Of a stretch of 64,000 bases of DNA, positions 17,201-26,342 are shown one piece after another (position 1 is the first letter of the stretch; every line of letters begins with the position of its first letter). Location of the stretch: contig CP136537.1 in the NCBI GenBank assembly GCA_051016155.1, forward strand, positions 620,001-684,000, in the 5' to 3' direction. This DNA is from RCC90-49c sp051016155. GTDB lineage: Bacteria; Bacteroidota; Bacteroidia; Cytophagales; Amoebophilaceae. Both the position numbers and the translations under genes were made by a program. Below the pieces are notes generated by a model. It was not told the origin of the DNA, did no database searches, and saw only the letters and a list, made by a program, of their open reading frames with translations.

Positions 17201-18022
17201 TTAGTGAACTACTTTTATGTAGGCCAAAATAAACGGTACAGACAGCAGAAAGCTATCAAACCTATCTAAGAAACCGCCATGCCCAGGAATCGTTTGGTCT
17301 GAATCTTTTACCTGCAGGCTCCTTTTCAGCATTGATTCCACCAGGTCTCCATAAGTGCCTGCTAAGATAACGATGCCAGCTATGCCCAACCATGTCCCCC
17401 AGTCCATGCTGTGGCTATAATGCCCCATCATGTAGCTCGTAATCAGTGTTAGCACAGCGCCTCCTATGCTCCCTTCCCAGGATTTGCTAGGTGATATGCG
17501 TTGAAAGAGCTTGCGTCTGCCTATGGCAGCCCCCACCAGATAGGCGCCTGTATCATTGGCCCAAAGTAGCAAAAAAAGCCCTAATACAGGCTCATGGCTA
17601 TAAGTACCTTGTATGAAGGCAATGCTGTGCAGTAGAGCAAAGGGCATCCCTACATACACAATACCCAGTAAGGTGTAGGCAATGTTGGCAAAAGGTGCTG
17701 CCTCTTTTCTGTAAAGCTCAATAAGGAAAATCAGGGCTATGATCGGCCCGGCCCCATAAAGGGGGCGATTAGCGAAGTAGCCGCTACTATGCATAAATGC
17801 AAGTACATAGATCAGTAGCCCACCCAACGTCCCCCACAACCTTTGTGGCCTTGCCCCTACCAGCCCTACCAGCTTGTAGAACTCCAGTAGGGAGAACATG
17901 GCTATGACAAAAAAAAGCAGGAAGTAGCTCCATACACTCCAAAACAAGGCTAAGATGACGACGGGAATAGCTACGAGGGCAGAAAGAACACGCTGCTTAA
18001 ACTGATGGTGTGGCAAGAGCAT
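17201..18022 (-). CDS. cdsA: phosphatidate cytidylyltransferase (CDP-DAG synthase)
   Basis: The 273-residue polytopic membrane protein has about eight hydrophobic segments. The family signature lies near the C-terminus (SPSKSWEGSIGG, then KDSDQTIPGHGGFLDRFDSFL), with the Mg-binding Asp of DRFDS. It makes CDP-diacylglycerol from phosphatidic acid and CTP, the branch point for phospholipid synthesis in the inner membrane. The start gives a basic N-terminus (HHQFKQR) before the first membrane segment. It stands alone between IS copy B and comF, the latter on the opposite strand. Confidence 0.95.
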   Translation of the reverse strand: MLLPHHQFKQRVLSALVAIPVVILALFWSVWSYFLLFFVIAMFSLLEFYKLVGLVGARPQRLWGTLGGLLIYVLAFMHSSGYFANRPLYGAGPIIALIFLIELYRKEAAPFANIAYTLLGIVYVGMPFALLHSIAFIQGTYSHEPVLGLFLLLWANDTGAYLVGAAIGRRKLFQRISPSKSWEGSIGGAVLTLITSYMMGHYSHSMDWGTWLGIAGIVILAGTYGDLVESMLKRSLQVKDSDQTIPGHGGFLDRFDSFLLSVPFILAYIKVVH

Positions 18023-18312
18023 GAGCGATATGCGTGTGAGTGGAGTTTTTACTGCTGATGAGTGGTGATTGTAGTGAATCGACTAGCAGTGGGAATGGTT
18101 TTGAGTGGACCTATGTTGGTGGCTACGCTTGTTTCAATATATCTGTCAGATGGGATAAGAACGTATCGAGGGCACAATATTGTGGAGCGGTTTTATGGTT
18201 GTATGCTTTTCAAACTTTTCCTGGCCTCTTAAAAGTGTTTTTCCCAAATTAACGAATTCTGTTTTGGTAGGTTTTACAACAGTTCCTCTTTATAGTATTG
18301 TGACTCACGGCC

Positions 18313-18993
18313 ATGCTCCAAGATTTTGTCCACCTATTTTTTCCTCACTACTGCCTCACTTGTCCCCAAGTATTGGTTCAGGGGGAAACATTGCTATGCG
18401 CTAGCTGCTTTTATGAGCTGCCTTTGACCAATAGTCACGTAACACTCGACAATCTAGTAGCTCAGAAGCTTCATGGCCGAATTCCTATCAGTCATGCCAT
18501 GGCACTCTACAAGTTCCGAAAAATGAGTAAAGTTCAGCAGTTACTGCACCAACTCAAGTACAAGCGCCAGCCAATAATTGGAAGGTTACTAGGTAAGAAA
18601 TATGGCACTATGCTGAAAGAAGCAGGCTTGAGCACTACTTTTGATCTCATTGTGCCTGTGCCTCTGCATGCTAGCAAACTTCGACAAAGGGGCTATAATC
18701 AAAGTGATTTTTTTGCCCAAGGACTGGCTGAGGCGATGGCTGTTCCTTGGGCTAGTCATGGCGTTAGGCGCGTCAAACACACGCCTACGCAAACACATAA
18801 AAGCAAGCTAGAGCGACTCGAGAATGTAGCAGATGCTTTTCAAGTGACTCATAGTCAAGTGGTATGTGACCAGCGCTTGCTTTTAGTAGACGACATTATT
18901 ACTACAGGGGCAACGATAGAAGCTTGCGGCCTAGCGTTATTGGCTGCAGGAGCTAAGGCCATCAATGTGGCTACCATTGCAGTGACGGAATAG
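18313..18993 (+). CDS. ComF-family phosphoribosyltransferase-like protein
   Basis: The 226-residue protein begins with a Cys-rich zinc-finger-like module (HYCLTC...LLCASCFYELP) and ends with the type I PRT fold, whose PRPP loop reads LLLVDDIITTGATIE. The linker PVPLHASKLRQRGYNQ is the ComF hallmark. In competent bacteria ComF helps in DNA uptake; in others the role is unclear. No other competence gene is seen in the window. It converges with the GldK-like gene, with only 10 bp between the stops. Confidence 0.92.
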   Translation: MLQDFVHLFFPHYCLTCPQVLVQGETLLCASCFYELPLTNSHVTLDNLVAQKLHGRIPISHAMALYKFRKMSKVQQLLHQLKYKRQPIIGRLLGKKYGTMLKEAGLSTTFDLIVPVPLHASKLRQRGYNQSDFFAQGLAEAMAVPWASHGVRRVKHTPTQTHKSKLERLENVADAFQVTHSQVVCDQRLLLVDDIITTGATIEACGLALLAAGAKAINVATIAVTE

Positions 18994-19003
18994 CTTTGCG
19001 AAG

Positions 19004-20188
19004 CTATTCACTACTTGTGCTAATGGTAACGCACCTGAAACCAGTCATGGCATCGACTTCTTCTTTGCCTCTGTACCTTCGTTCGCCAATTTTTAGCCAG
19101 TGACCACAGTCCCCCCAAGCAGCTCCTTTGACAGTGATAGTGTCGTCACTGACCAACGGATAGGTTACTTTGTAATCTTCTTGAGCATCTAAGATGAGGT
19201 CCGGCATGACAGGGTTCATATCTCCCCCATCTTGAGAAGAGTTCGGTCTATGAGTACCTACAACCATTTCGCGGACATTGCCGTTGGCAATGAATAAGCC
19301 CCAATCGTTGGGGGCGCCACTAAACACGTAAAAAGTAGGACAAATACTATCGCTCTCTCCAGGCAGTCCTTTGTAGTCCCCAAGCCCTCGCTTAACGTTG
19401 GCCAAGAGCTTGCCCTCGTTAGGTCCACTTTGCTCTCGCAAGGAGAGGCCGTTCCATCCATATACTCTTTGGGTCTCTTGCACAAGGTCTGTGTCTAGAG
19501 TGCCGATCTCACCTCGGGCCATGTACTCCCATTGTGCCTCAGTAGGGAGCGTGAGAGGAGAAATCACCAATCCGCTTTCTGGAGACGGGACGTCACCTGT
19601 CTCAGGATCATACTCTTCTCCAGCTTTTTCCGCTCGCTCCTTATTGATCCTGTCTGTCCTCCACCTGCAATATTCTTCAGCCTGCACGTAACTTACCAAA
19701 GCCGGATAAAAATTAAAGCCAGGTGCATCTGGGTAGTTTTTCAAAGCATCGTTGTGGGCTACAGCATTGAAGATAGCAGGGTCTTGTTGGGCAGCCTTAT
19801 GAGCTTCTTCCGAAATTTCTTCTTGTGCTTTAACAAACTCACGCCAGTCTATATTAGTGACTACTGTCTGATCAGCATAGAAAGCGGTAAGAGTAACACG
19901 ATGAGCAGGGTTGTTCCCTTCTCGCGCGTTCTCATCCAAGTCTCCTAATATGGTAGTTCCTCCTGGTATGTAAACCATGCCTGACGGTGGGATCTCTCCT
20001 CTGAAGGGAGGGACCTCAAGTCCTCCTTCTACATTGTAGAGTGCTCCTGTAGTCCTACTTCTCTTGCCAGGATTGGTGGCAGTAGGGTAGCCATTGTCCA
20101 CACAGCTGGTTGTTACTACTATGAGTAGGCCGAAAATGAATATTTGAAAATTGTAGGTGGCTATTTTTTCTATTAGTGATCGCTTCAT
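19004..20188 (-). CDS. GldJ/GldK-type lipoprotein with formylglycine-generating-enzyme fold
   Basis: About 394 residues. The signal peptide ends in TTSC, a lipobox, which predicts an outer-membrane lipoprotein. The rest is an FGE-sulfatase (SUMF1-like) fold: GMVYIPGGTTILGD, PAHRVTLTAFY, LPTEAQWEYMARG, ANGNVREMVVG, VKGAAWGD and MTGFRCV. This arrangement is that of the gliding/type IX secretion lipoproteins GldJ and GldK of Bacteroidota, which are also kept in non-gliding symbionts. Which of the two it is cannot be decided here. The start at MKRSLIEK gives a normal signal peptide; an ATG 15 bp upstream is also possible. Confidence 0.8.
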   Translation of the reverse strand: MKRSLIEKIATYNFQIFIFGLLIVVTTSCVDNGYPTATNPGKRSRTTGALYNVEGGLEVPPFRGEIPPSGMVYIPGGTTILGDLDENAREGNNPAHRVTLTAFYADQTVVTNIDWREFVKAQEEISEEAHKAAQQDPAIFNAVAHNDALKNYPDAPGFNFYPALVSYVQAEEYCRWRTDRINKERAEKAGEEYDPETGDVPSPESGLVISPLTLPTEAQWEYMARGEIGTLDTDLVQETQRVYGWNGLSLREQSGPNEGKLLANVKRGLGDYKGLPGESDSICPTFYVFSGAPNDWGLFIANGNVREMVVGTHRPNSSQDGGDMNPVMPDLILDAQEDYKVTYPLVSDDTITVKGAAWGDCGHWLKIGERRYRGKEEVDAMTGFRCVTISTSSE

Positions 20189-20316
20189 GTTGTGTGCTGC
20201 CATTGATAATGTTGCGTGCTAAAATGTAATTTGAGTTATCTAAACCCAAATATACTATTTGTGTCTATAAAAGCCATCAAGCTACCGAAAAGTAAGCTGC
20301 ATTTTCATTCTTGATG

Positions 20317-20916
20317 CTAGGGCATTCCCTTGTCAGTTGTTGGCTGTGAGTTTTCTATGTCTTCTTGCGTTTCCATCGACTTTGGAGCTTGCTTGCTAAA
20401 AATACCCGCCTTGTTGGCTAAAGAGAGAGGGCGAATAATTGCCTGAGGCAAGCCTCTTTTGATAGCCACATAGGCAGTGTAGGCCTCTATTGGGTCCAAA
20501 AACTTGCCTGCACGCACAATGTAGTTGGGTGCATCGTACTGTATTTCTGGTGTAATGGTAGGACAGCAAGCATATAGTTTGTTTCTAGCCTTGAACGCCA
20601 GGTCTCTGCTTCCTCCATTGTACACTTGCACAGTGTAGCCTCGAACATATTTAATTTGCTTACTAGCCACTCTCCTACGCATAAGCAAGTCGTCGAGCTG
20701 TGCAGTGACATCATGTCTAGGAACAATGTTGTCGAGTTTTTTGTGAGTATGTGGGGAGATAGACGGCTTGATAGACTGTCTTTCTGCAACAAACTGTTGT
20801 CGATGCACAGATAGCTGCTCATGGTAGGCGTTTTTAGAGGCTTGGTTGGTATACCAGGCACTTACTACTACTGTCAGGAGGAGTAGTTCTATGAATAATG
20901 AGAGACTTCTCTTCAT
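20317..20916 (-). CDS. membrane-anchored SPOR-domain protein
   Basis: The 199-residue protein begins with one N-terminal transmembrane or signal segment (SLSLFIELLLLTVVVSAW). A SPOR-like domain follows at roughly residues 93-165 (GYTVQVYNGGSRDLAFKARN, YDAPNYIVRAGKF, AYTAYVAIKRGLPQAII). SPOR domains bind denuded glycan strands of peptidoglycan, often at division sites. The presence of dapF and a class A PBP in the window supports a peptidoglycan layer as ligand. It follows the GldK-like gene's upstream region on the same strand, about 130 bp away, so they may be separate units. Confidence 0.75.
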   Translation of the reverse strand: MKRSLSLFIELLLLTVVVSAWYTNQASKNAYHEQLSVHRQQFVAERQSIKPSISPHTHKKLDNIVPRHDVTAQLDDLLMRRRVASKQIKYVRGYTVQVYNGGSRDLAFKARNKLYACCPTITPEIQYDAPNYIVRAGKFLDPIEAYTAYVAIKRGLPQAIIRPLSLANKAGIFSKQAPKSMETQEDIENSQPTTDKGMP

Positions 20917-21345
20917 TGAATTAAACTAGGAAACCAATGGGTGAATTACTGGTTTTGTGATTAGTTCATTTTATGATTGGGTGACTTTGTGAGCGGCTGA
21001 TTTTTTGATTGATGTAATTTAGTTTCCTACTTGATTACTGTTTGAGAATAGATAAGTATGGCGAAGCTGCTAAAAGACAGCCCCTAACACGCTGCTAGAC
21101 TTTGAGAATAGGCCTTCTTTAGGATCAAATAGGTTTTTTGAATTGTCCAATCTGTAAATCGCTCAACTTACGCGCCCTTCTTAATACGCCTCATTTTGTC
21201 ATGTTGAGTGCAAAGAAACATCCCTGCAAGGCCCACACCACCCCGAGATTCCTTGCCAGGCTTGGAATGACAAAGCCACTGCGTAAGGTGAGTAAATCAT
21301 CAAATCGCTCAATCACTAAATCAAATAATCAACGTACCCGATGTA
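20917..21345. other. repeat-rich intergenic region
   Basis: There is no gene here. It holds degenerate ATTGGGTGACTTTGTGA-like units (20938-21015), a segment resembling part of 26090-26160, the 76-nt palindromic repeat at 21197-21272, and inverse-orientation units (AATCGCTCAATCACTAAATC) near 21300-21330. Confidence 0.6.
21197..21272 (-). repeat. 76-nt palindromic intergenic repeat, copy 1
   Basis: It is bounded by TGTCAT and ATGACA. Its reverse complement aligns over the whole length with 26164-26239; shared blocks include GAAACATCCCTG and GAGATTCCT. Palindromic ends suggest a folded RNA or a REP-like element. Confidence 0.75.
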
Positions 21346-24300
21346 TTAACTATTCTCCACAAGCACACATTGCTTATTGGCTAGGTCTTCTTCCACTGTT
21401 TTGAACTTAACGTTCTCTTTGACTACTCCATTGGTATAGCGCACAGTCACTCTCTCATTGCGCTTGGCTACCTTCTGTGACTTGAGTGGCTGTGTGTTGC
21501 TACCCTCTTCAGGTGCTTCTTCGTTGGTATGGAGTAAAGAGCCTGTGTCTTGCTTCTTTGCCTCAAGATAGGCATAGTTATTTCCTAGCTGCACTTGCCC
21601 ACTGCCTGGCACTGGAAGCTTCATCTCTGCATTAGTGACAAAGCCAATAGCAGCGCGATCGATCTTGCGGATAAACTGCCGAAACAACTTGAAACTTTCA
21701 AAGTTGTAGACCATCAAGGGATCTTGGCGCTCATAAACAGCATTTTGCACCGATTGCTTGAGGTCATCCATTTCTTTTAGATGCTCCTTCCAATAGATAT
21801 CTATAAAATGTAAGATCGCTGTTTTTTCTAAGCAACAGATCAACTCGATTCCTTCAGTGGCCACGCAAGCTTCAAGGTCTACGGTGACATGAAGCGTAGT
21901 TTCTTGGTGAGAGAAAGGCACAGAGAAGCTGGTCAAGCTTTCTCCATAGGCCTCTCTGATGGCCTCAACAAACCGTAATCCCTTCATCCTCAGGTATCTT
22001 TTTCTATCATGATACTGCTTAAGGGCTTCAAAATAGACTTCATTGATGCGCTCTCTAAAGTCTTTTGTACGCGCCATGTATGCTTCGGAAGCGGAAACAA
22101 GTTCTCTACCAAAGACTTTCTCTAGCTTCGACTGCATGATTCCATCATGGGTGCCGATGTGGCGCATCACGGTGTAATCTACAATGCCATGGATCATCCT
22201 CATCGTATCGAAGCGCATTCTTTTGCCCCACAGCGCATGTCGCCTTCTGTTATAAATGGCTTCTCGCTGTTTGTTCATGATATTGTCATACTCTAAAAGT
22301 CGCTTCCGTACTGCAAAGTTGCTTTGCTCCACTTTTTTCTGCGCTCGCTCAATGGACCGAGTGATCATGCGGTGCTGAATGACCTCGCCCTCTTCTAGGC
22401 CCATTTTATCCATGATCCGCGCCATTCTTTCAGACCCAAAGAGCCGCATCAAGCTGTCTTCCAATGAAAGAAAGAACTGTGAAGAGCCCACGTCGCCTTG
22501 CCTACCTGCCCGTCCACGCAGCTGCCGGTCTACCCTTCTGGACTCGTGCCGCTCGGTGCCAATGATGGCTAAGCCGCCAGCCTCTTTGGCCTCAGGCGTC
22601 AGCTTGATGTCCGTACCCCTGCCTGCCATGTTGGTAGCAATAGTGACAGTGCCTGCCTTGCCTGCTTCGGCAATGATTTCAGCCTCTTTCTGGTGGTGCT
22701 TTGCATTCAGCACTTGGTGCTTAATCTTTTGTTCAGAGAGCAGGTGGCTCACTAGCTCAGAGATTTCTACAGAGGTGGTGCCGACCAGCACAGGCCTGCC
22801 CTGCTCGTGCAAAGTCCTGATTTCTTCAATAATGGCATTGAACTTCTCCCGGGCTGTTTTGTACACCTTGTCATCTTTGTCTTCTCTGATGACTGGTTGG
22901 TGAGTAGGCGCAGCGACGACATCCAGCTTGTAGATTTCGTAAAACTCTCCCGCCTCTGTAGTAGCGGTGCCTGTCATGCCTGCCAGCTTGTGGTACATGC
23001 GGAAGTAATTCTGCAGCGTAATAGTGGCATACGTCTGTGAGGCCTTTTCTATGTTGACATTTTCCTTGGCCTCGATGGCCTGGTGCAGGCCATCTGAATA
23101 CCTTCTTCCTTCCAGCACCCTGCCTGTCTGTTCGTCTACAATCTTAACTTTTTGGTCGACGACGATGTACTCTACATCTCGTTCAAACAAAGTGTAGGCC
23201 TTGAGAAGTTGGTTCACCACATGAATGCGCTGCGACTTGACGGTGTACTCCTTAAGCAACACATCTTTTCGTGCCAGTTTGGTGACGCCATCTAGCCTTG
23301 GATTTTCTTCTATGCGTGCTGTTTCCAGGCCAAGGTCTGGAAGCACGAAAAAATCGGGGTCGTCTTCCTGTTGCGTAATGTATTCGATGCCTTTCTCGGT
23401 AAGCTCGATGCTGTTGTTCTTCTCATCGATGGTGAACAATAGGGGTGCATCTGCTTCAGGCATCAGGCTAGAATTATCTTGCAGATAGTAGTTCTCTACT
23501 TTGCGCAGCAGTTGTTTGATTCCTACTTCGCTTAGGTACTTGATCAGGGGTTTGTGCTTGGGAAGTCCTCTATAGGCCCTGAACAAAGCTAGCCCTCCTT
23601 CCTCTTTGTCTTCTGCACTAATTTTTTCTTTGGCTGTTTTGAGTAACTGGGTGACCAGTGTTTTTTGGGCCTCATAAAGTTGATGAATTCTGGGCTTGAA
23701 AGCAGCATATAAATGTTCGTCACTATTTTCAACAGGACCAGAGATAATGAGAGGCGTTCTGGCATCATCGATCAGCACAGAGTCTACCTCATCGACGATG
23801 GCAAAGTGTAGGTCACGTTGTACGAGCTCTTCCGTGTTAGTGGCCATGTTGTCGCGGAGGTAATCAAATCCAAACTCATTGTTGGTACCATAGACAATAT
23901 CAGCCTTATAAGCCTGCTGACGCTCTTTGGAGTGAGCAGGATATTTATTGATACAGTCTACCTTTAAGCCATGAAACTGGTAAATGGGTCCCATCCATTC
24001 TGCGTCTCTCTTGGCTAGGTAGTCATTGACTGTAACGATATGAACGCCTCTGCCCATCAGGGCATTTAAGAAAGCAGGGAGCGTGGCTACCAAGGTTTTT
24101 CCTTCACCGGTGGCCATTTCAGCTATTCTGCCTTGGTGTAAGATGACTCCTCCTACTAGTTGTACGTCGTAGGGGACCATATTCCATACCATGGGATTGC
24201 CTGCTACCTCCCATTGGTTGCGCCAGATGGCCTTGTCTCCCTGGGTGGTCACATAATCTACTTGAGAGGCCAACACATAGTCATTAGGCGTAGCCGTCAC

Positions 24301-24690
24301 TATGAGTTCCTCATTCGTTGCGAATCGTCGCGCTGTTTCTTTAACAATGGCAAAGGCTTGCGGAAGAAGCTCCATCATCACCTTTTCTATGCGCTCTTGT
24401 TCGTACTTTCTGAGTTTGACCACTCCTTCGTAACGGCTCTCTCGGAAGCGGATGTCAATAGACTCGTCTTGGTCTACGTCTTTTTCTATGTCATCAATTT
24501 CGTCTACAACTGGACGAAGCTCTCCTCTAGCGTACAATTGCATTTGCATTGATTCATTGCGCAAAGCATCATTGCTCAGGTCTTTGAGCTGATCGTAAGC
24601 ATGGTTGATTTGCTCTACATGGGGCCAGAGCCACTTGAGGTCTCTTTCTGATTTAGTGCCGAATATTTTAGTGAATAGTTTGAATAGCAT
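21346..24690 (-). CDS. secA: protein translocase ATPase SecA
   Basis: The 1114-residue protein has the length usual for Bacteroidota SecA. Walker A is in EMATGEGKTLVATLP (near residue 196) and the DEAD-type Walker B is FAIVDEVDSVLIDDA. An NBD1 insertion lies around residues 330-460. NBD2 carries GTTSVEISE, ATNMAGRGTDIKL and the arginine-finger region RRVDRQLRGRAGRQGD. The helical scaffold includes HFIDIYWKEHLKEMDDLKQSV. It drives preprotein export through SecYEG. No C-terminal zinc-binding Cys motif is visible; the tail instead ends in a short Ser/Lys-rich stretch. Confidence 0.97.
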   Translation of the reverse strand: MLFKLFTKIFGTKSERDLKWLWPHVEQINHAYDQLKDLSNDALRNESMQMQLYARGELRPVVDEIDDIEKDVDQDESIDIRFRESRYEGVVKLRKYEQERIEKVMMELLPQAFAIVKETARRFATNEELIVTATPNDYVLASQVDYVTTQGDKAIWRNQWEVAGNPMVWNMVPYDVQLVGGVILHQGRIAEMATGEGKTLVATLPAFLNALMGRGVHIVTVNDYLAKRDAEWMGPIYQFHGLKVDCINKYPAHSKERQQAYKADIVYGTNNEFGFDYLRDNMATNTEELVQRDLHFAIVDEVDSVLIDDARTPLIISGPVENSDEHLYAAFKPRIHQLYEAQKTLVTQLLKTAKEKISAEDKEEGGLALFRAYRGLPKHKPLIKYLSEVGIKQLLRKVENYYLQDNSSLMPEADAPLLFTIDEKNNSIELTEKGIEYITQQEDDPDFFVLPDLGLETARIEENPRLDGVTKLARKDVLLKEYTVKSQRIHVVNQLLKAYTLFERDVEYIVVDQKVKIVDEQTGRVLEGRRYSDGLHQAIEAKENVNIEKASQTYATITLQNYFRMYHKLAGMTGTATTEAGEFYEIYKLDVVAAPTHQPVIREDKDDKVYKTAREKFNAIIEEIRTLHEQGRPVLVGTTSVEISELVSHLLSEQKIKHQVLNAKHHQKEAEIIAEAGKAGTVTIATNMAGRGTDIKLTPEAKEAGGLAIIGTERHESRRVDRQLRGRAGRQGDVGSSQFFLSLEDSLMRLFGSERMARIMDKMGLEEGEVIQHRMITRSIERAQKKVEQSNFAVRKRLLEYDNIMNKQREAIYNRRRHALWGKRMRFDTMRMIHGIVDYTVMRHIGTHDGIMQSKLEKVFGRELVSASEAYMARTKDFRERINEVYFEALKQYHDRKRYLRMKGLRFVEAIREAYGESLTSFSVPFSHQETTLHVTVDLEACVATEGIELICCLEKTAILHFIDIYWKEHLKEMDDLKQSVQNAVYERQDPLMVYNFESFKLFRQFIRKIDRAAIGFVTNAEMKLPVPGSGQVQLGNNYAYLEAKKQDTGSLLHTNEEAPEEGSNTQPLKSQKVAKRNERVTVRYTNGVVKENVKFKTVEEDLANKQCVLVENS

Positions 24691-24750
24691 ATTTTTCTAT
24701 TATTGTCTCAACATAAGCCTTTCAATGCGCTGGGACTAGCTACAGCGGCA

Positions 24751-25533
24751 CTATAAGTCCATGTCTATAGTTCCTTGATAAACCTGCTGCGCCGGACCTA
24801 TCAACTCAATTTGCTGAAAATGGGAAGGACCTTGTTGGATAAAACTTACTTGAAGTGCTCCTCCCAAAGTTTGAATATTTATAGGACTTTGCAACCCTTG
24901 GGTGGCAGCCACTAGTGCTGCTGCCGTCGCGCCTGTACCGCAAGACAGTGTCTCTGCTTCTACACCACGTTCATAGGTTCTGACGAAAAGGCTATCGTCC
25001 TTTCCACGGCCGATAAAGTTAACATTAATCCCGTCTTGTTGAAATGCTGGACTGTTTCTGATGGCACTGCCTGCCTGTGCAACGTCTAAGCTGCCCAATC
25101 CACTGTCGATCCACTGCACATAATGGGGTGAACCTGTATTTACCAGGAAGCCTTTTTGCGAAGTTAGTATCTCAGTAATATCCTTCATGGCTACGTGGAT
25201 CAAGCCTTCTTGGAAGCGAGCCCGATGCGCTCCGTCAGTAGTCAACAAGTGTGCCTCTTGACCAATCACGCCCAAGTAGTGAGCCAAATGGATTGCACAA
25301 CGCATGCCATTGCCGCACAAGCTTTGGCTGCCATCCGCGTTGTGGTAAATCATCTCAAAGTCATACCCATCGCAGTTTTGAAGTACAATGAACCCATCAG
25401 CCCCCACTCCCCAACGGCGGCTACATAGTTGCTGAACGAACCGAGGGGAATAGGCGTGCAGCTCACCTGGTCTGTTATCTACAATGACAAAATCATTGCC
25501 TGTGCCCTGATATTTGTAGAAGGATATACGCAT
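24751..25533 (-). CDS. dapF: diaminopimelate epimerase
   Basis: About 260 residues. Both catalytic cysteines are present: SLCGNGMRCAI in the first half and LSCGTGATAAALVAA in the second. The N-terminus YKYQGTGNDFVIVDN is canonical, which supports the start at 25533 rather than the ATG two codons upstream. The enzyme interconverts LL- and meso-diaminopimelate, needed for peptidoglycan cross-links and lysine synthesis. Keeping it fits with the class A PBP nearby. It follows secA's upstream region on the same strand. Confidence 0.95.
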   Translation of the reverse strand: MRISFYKYQGTGNDFVIVDNRPGELHAYSPRFVQQLCSRRWGVGADGFIVLQNCDGYDFEMIYHNADGSQSLCGNGMRCAIHLAHYLGVIGQEAHLLTTDGAHRARFQEGLIHVAMKDITEILTSQKGFLVNTGSPHYVQWIDSGLGSLDVAQAGSAIRNSPAFQQDGINVNFIGRGKDDSLFVRTYERGVEAETLSCGTGATAAALVAATQGLQSPINIQTLGGALQVSFIQQGPSHFQQIELIGPAQQVYQGTIDMDL

Positions 25534-25624
25534 AAGCACTCACCTGACCAAGGTAAAGATACAAAAAGAGATAGCCCAGGAAGGGCTATCTCAAAAGTAT
25601 TGTGAGTACCTGTCACTCTCAGCA

Positions 25625-25981
25625 CTATACACGCTTTTCTTTAAGCCTGGCTGCTTTGCCTTGCTTGCCGCGTAGGTAGTACAGTCGTGCTCTTCTCACC
25701 ACACTTCTACGGGTTACCTCTATCTTGTCTATGCTAGGCGCTAGCAAAGGAAAGATGCGCTCCACGCCTACGCCGCCTGATATTTTCCTGACGGTAAAAG
25801 TTTCACCGTTAGTGTTGACATTCTTGCGCTGGATAACAGTGCCCTGAAACTGCTGGATTCTTTCCTTGCTCCCTTCTTTGATCTTGACGTGCACGTTGAC
25901 AGTGTCGCCAGCCTTGAAATCAGGGAACGCTTGTCTGTGTTCATTGCCCTGGGCTTCTACTAATTGAATAAGCTTGTCCAT
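25625..25981 (-). CDS. rplS: 50S ribosomal protein L19
   Basis: The 118-residue protein has the bL19 core: FKAGDTVNVHVKIKEG, RIQQFQGTVIQRK, FTVRKISGGVGVERIFPL and RRARLYYLRGKQGKAARLKEK. It sits at the 30S-50S interface. It stands as a single gene. A TATCTTTG box lies 26 bp upstream of the start. Confidence 0.97.
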   Translation of the reverse strand: MDKLIQLVEAQGNEHRQAFPDFKAGDTVNVHVKIKEGSKERIQQFQGTVIQRKNVNTNGETFTVRKISGGVGVERIFPLLAPSIDKIEVTRRSVVRRARLYYLRGKQGKAARLKEKRV

Positions 25982-26006
25982 ACCAATAATTTAGCTGTAA
26001 GAGCAA

Positions 26007-26014
26007 CAAAGATA
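26007..26014 (-). promoter_or_regulatory. candidate -7 box for rplS
   Basis: On the minus strand this reads TATCTTTG, an exact fit to the Bacteroidota -7 consensus TAnnTTTG, 26 bp before the rplS start. No clear TTTG-type -33 box is seen at the ideal distance. Confidence 0.4.
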
Positions 26015-26163
26015 TAACTTTTTTCAAGTTTTGTCCGATTCGCAGTAGAGCATCGCAAAGAAAAAATAGGCGCCTTTGCTAGAACTGGTAGACAAGCGAA
26101 CGCTGCTGCAAAATAGCCCCAAACGTGCTTCTAGATTTTTTGCCTCACCTTACGCAGCCATAT

Positions 26164-26239
26164 TGTCATTCCGAACGAAGGCGAGGAATCTCGGCGTAAC
26201 GGGGCTTTACAGGGATGTTTCGCTTTGCTCAACATGACA
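26164..26239 (+). repeat. 76-nt palindromic intergenic repeat, copy 2
   Basis: It is exactly as long as copy 1 (21197-21272), in the opposite orientation, and bounded by TGTCAT and ATGACA. It contains CATTCCGAACGAAGGCGAGG, a string like those in dispersed repeats of many bacterial genomes. Confidence 0.75.
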
Positions 26240-26342
26240 AGAGGGGATGTTTGAAAAGGACTTGCGTAAGATTAGTTTTCAAGTAAGCTGTCTTTTAGGA
26301 CTAGATTTTTTTGTCGTCCAATCACTCCATCATCCAATGCCC

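Larger units (their letters stand above)
25982..26342. other. intergenic region with promoter box and palindromic repeat
   Basis: There is no gene here. It holds the probable rplS -7 box, a segment resembling part of 21060-21130 (GCTGCTxxAAxACAGCCCC-like), the palindromic repeat at 26164-26239, and ATTGG-type units near the end (TCCAATCACTCCATCATCCA). Confidence 0.55.

Noticed and set aside
24160..24552. Plus-strand frames opposite secA and other large genes
   Set aside because: These are shadows of well-supported genes and show no start context or family motifs.
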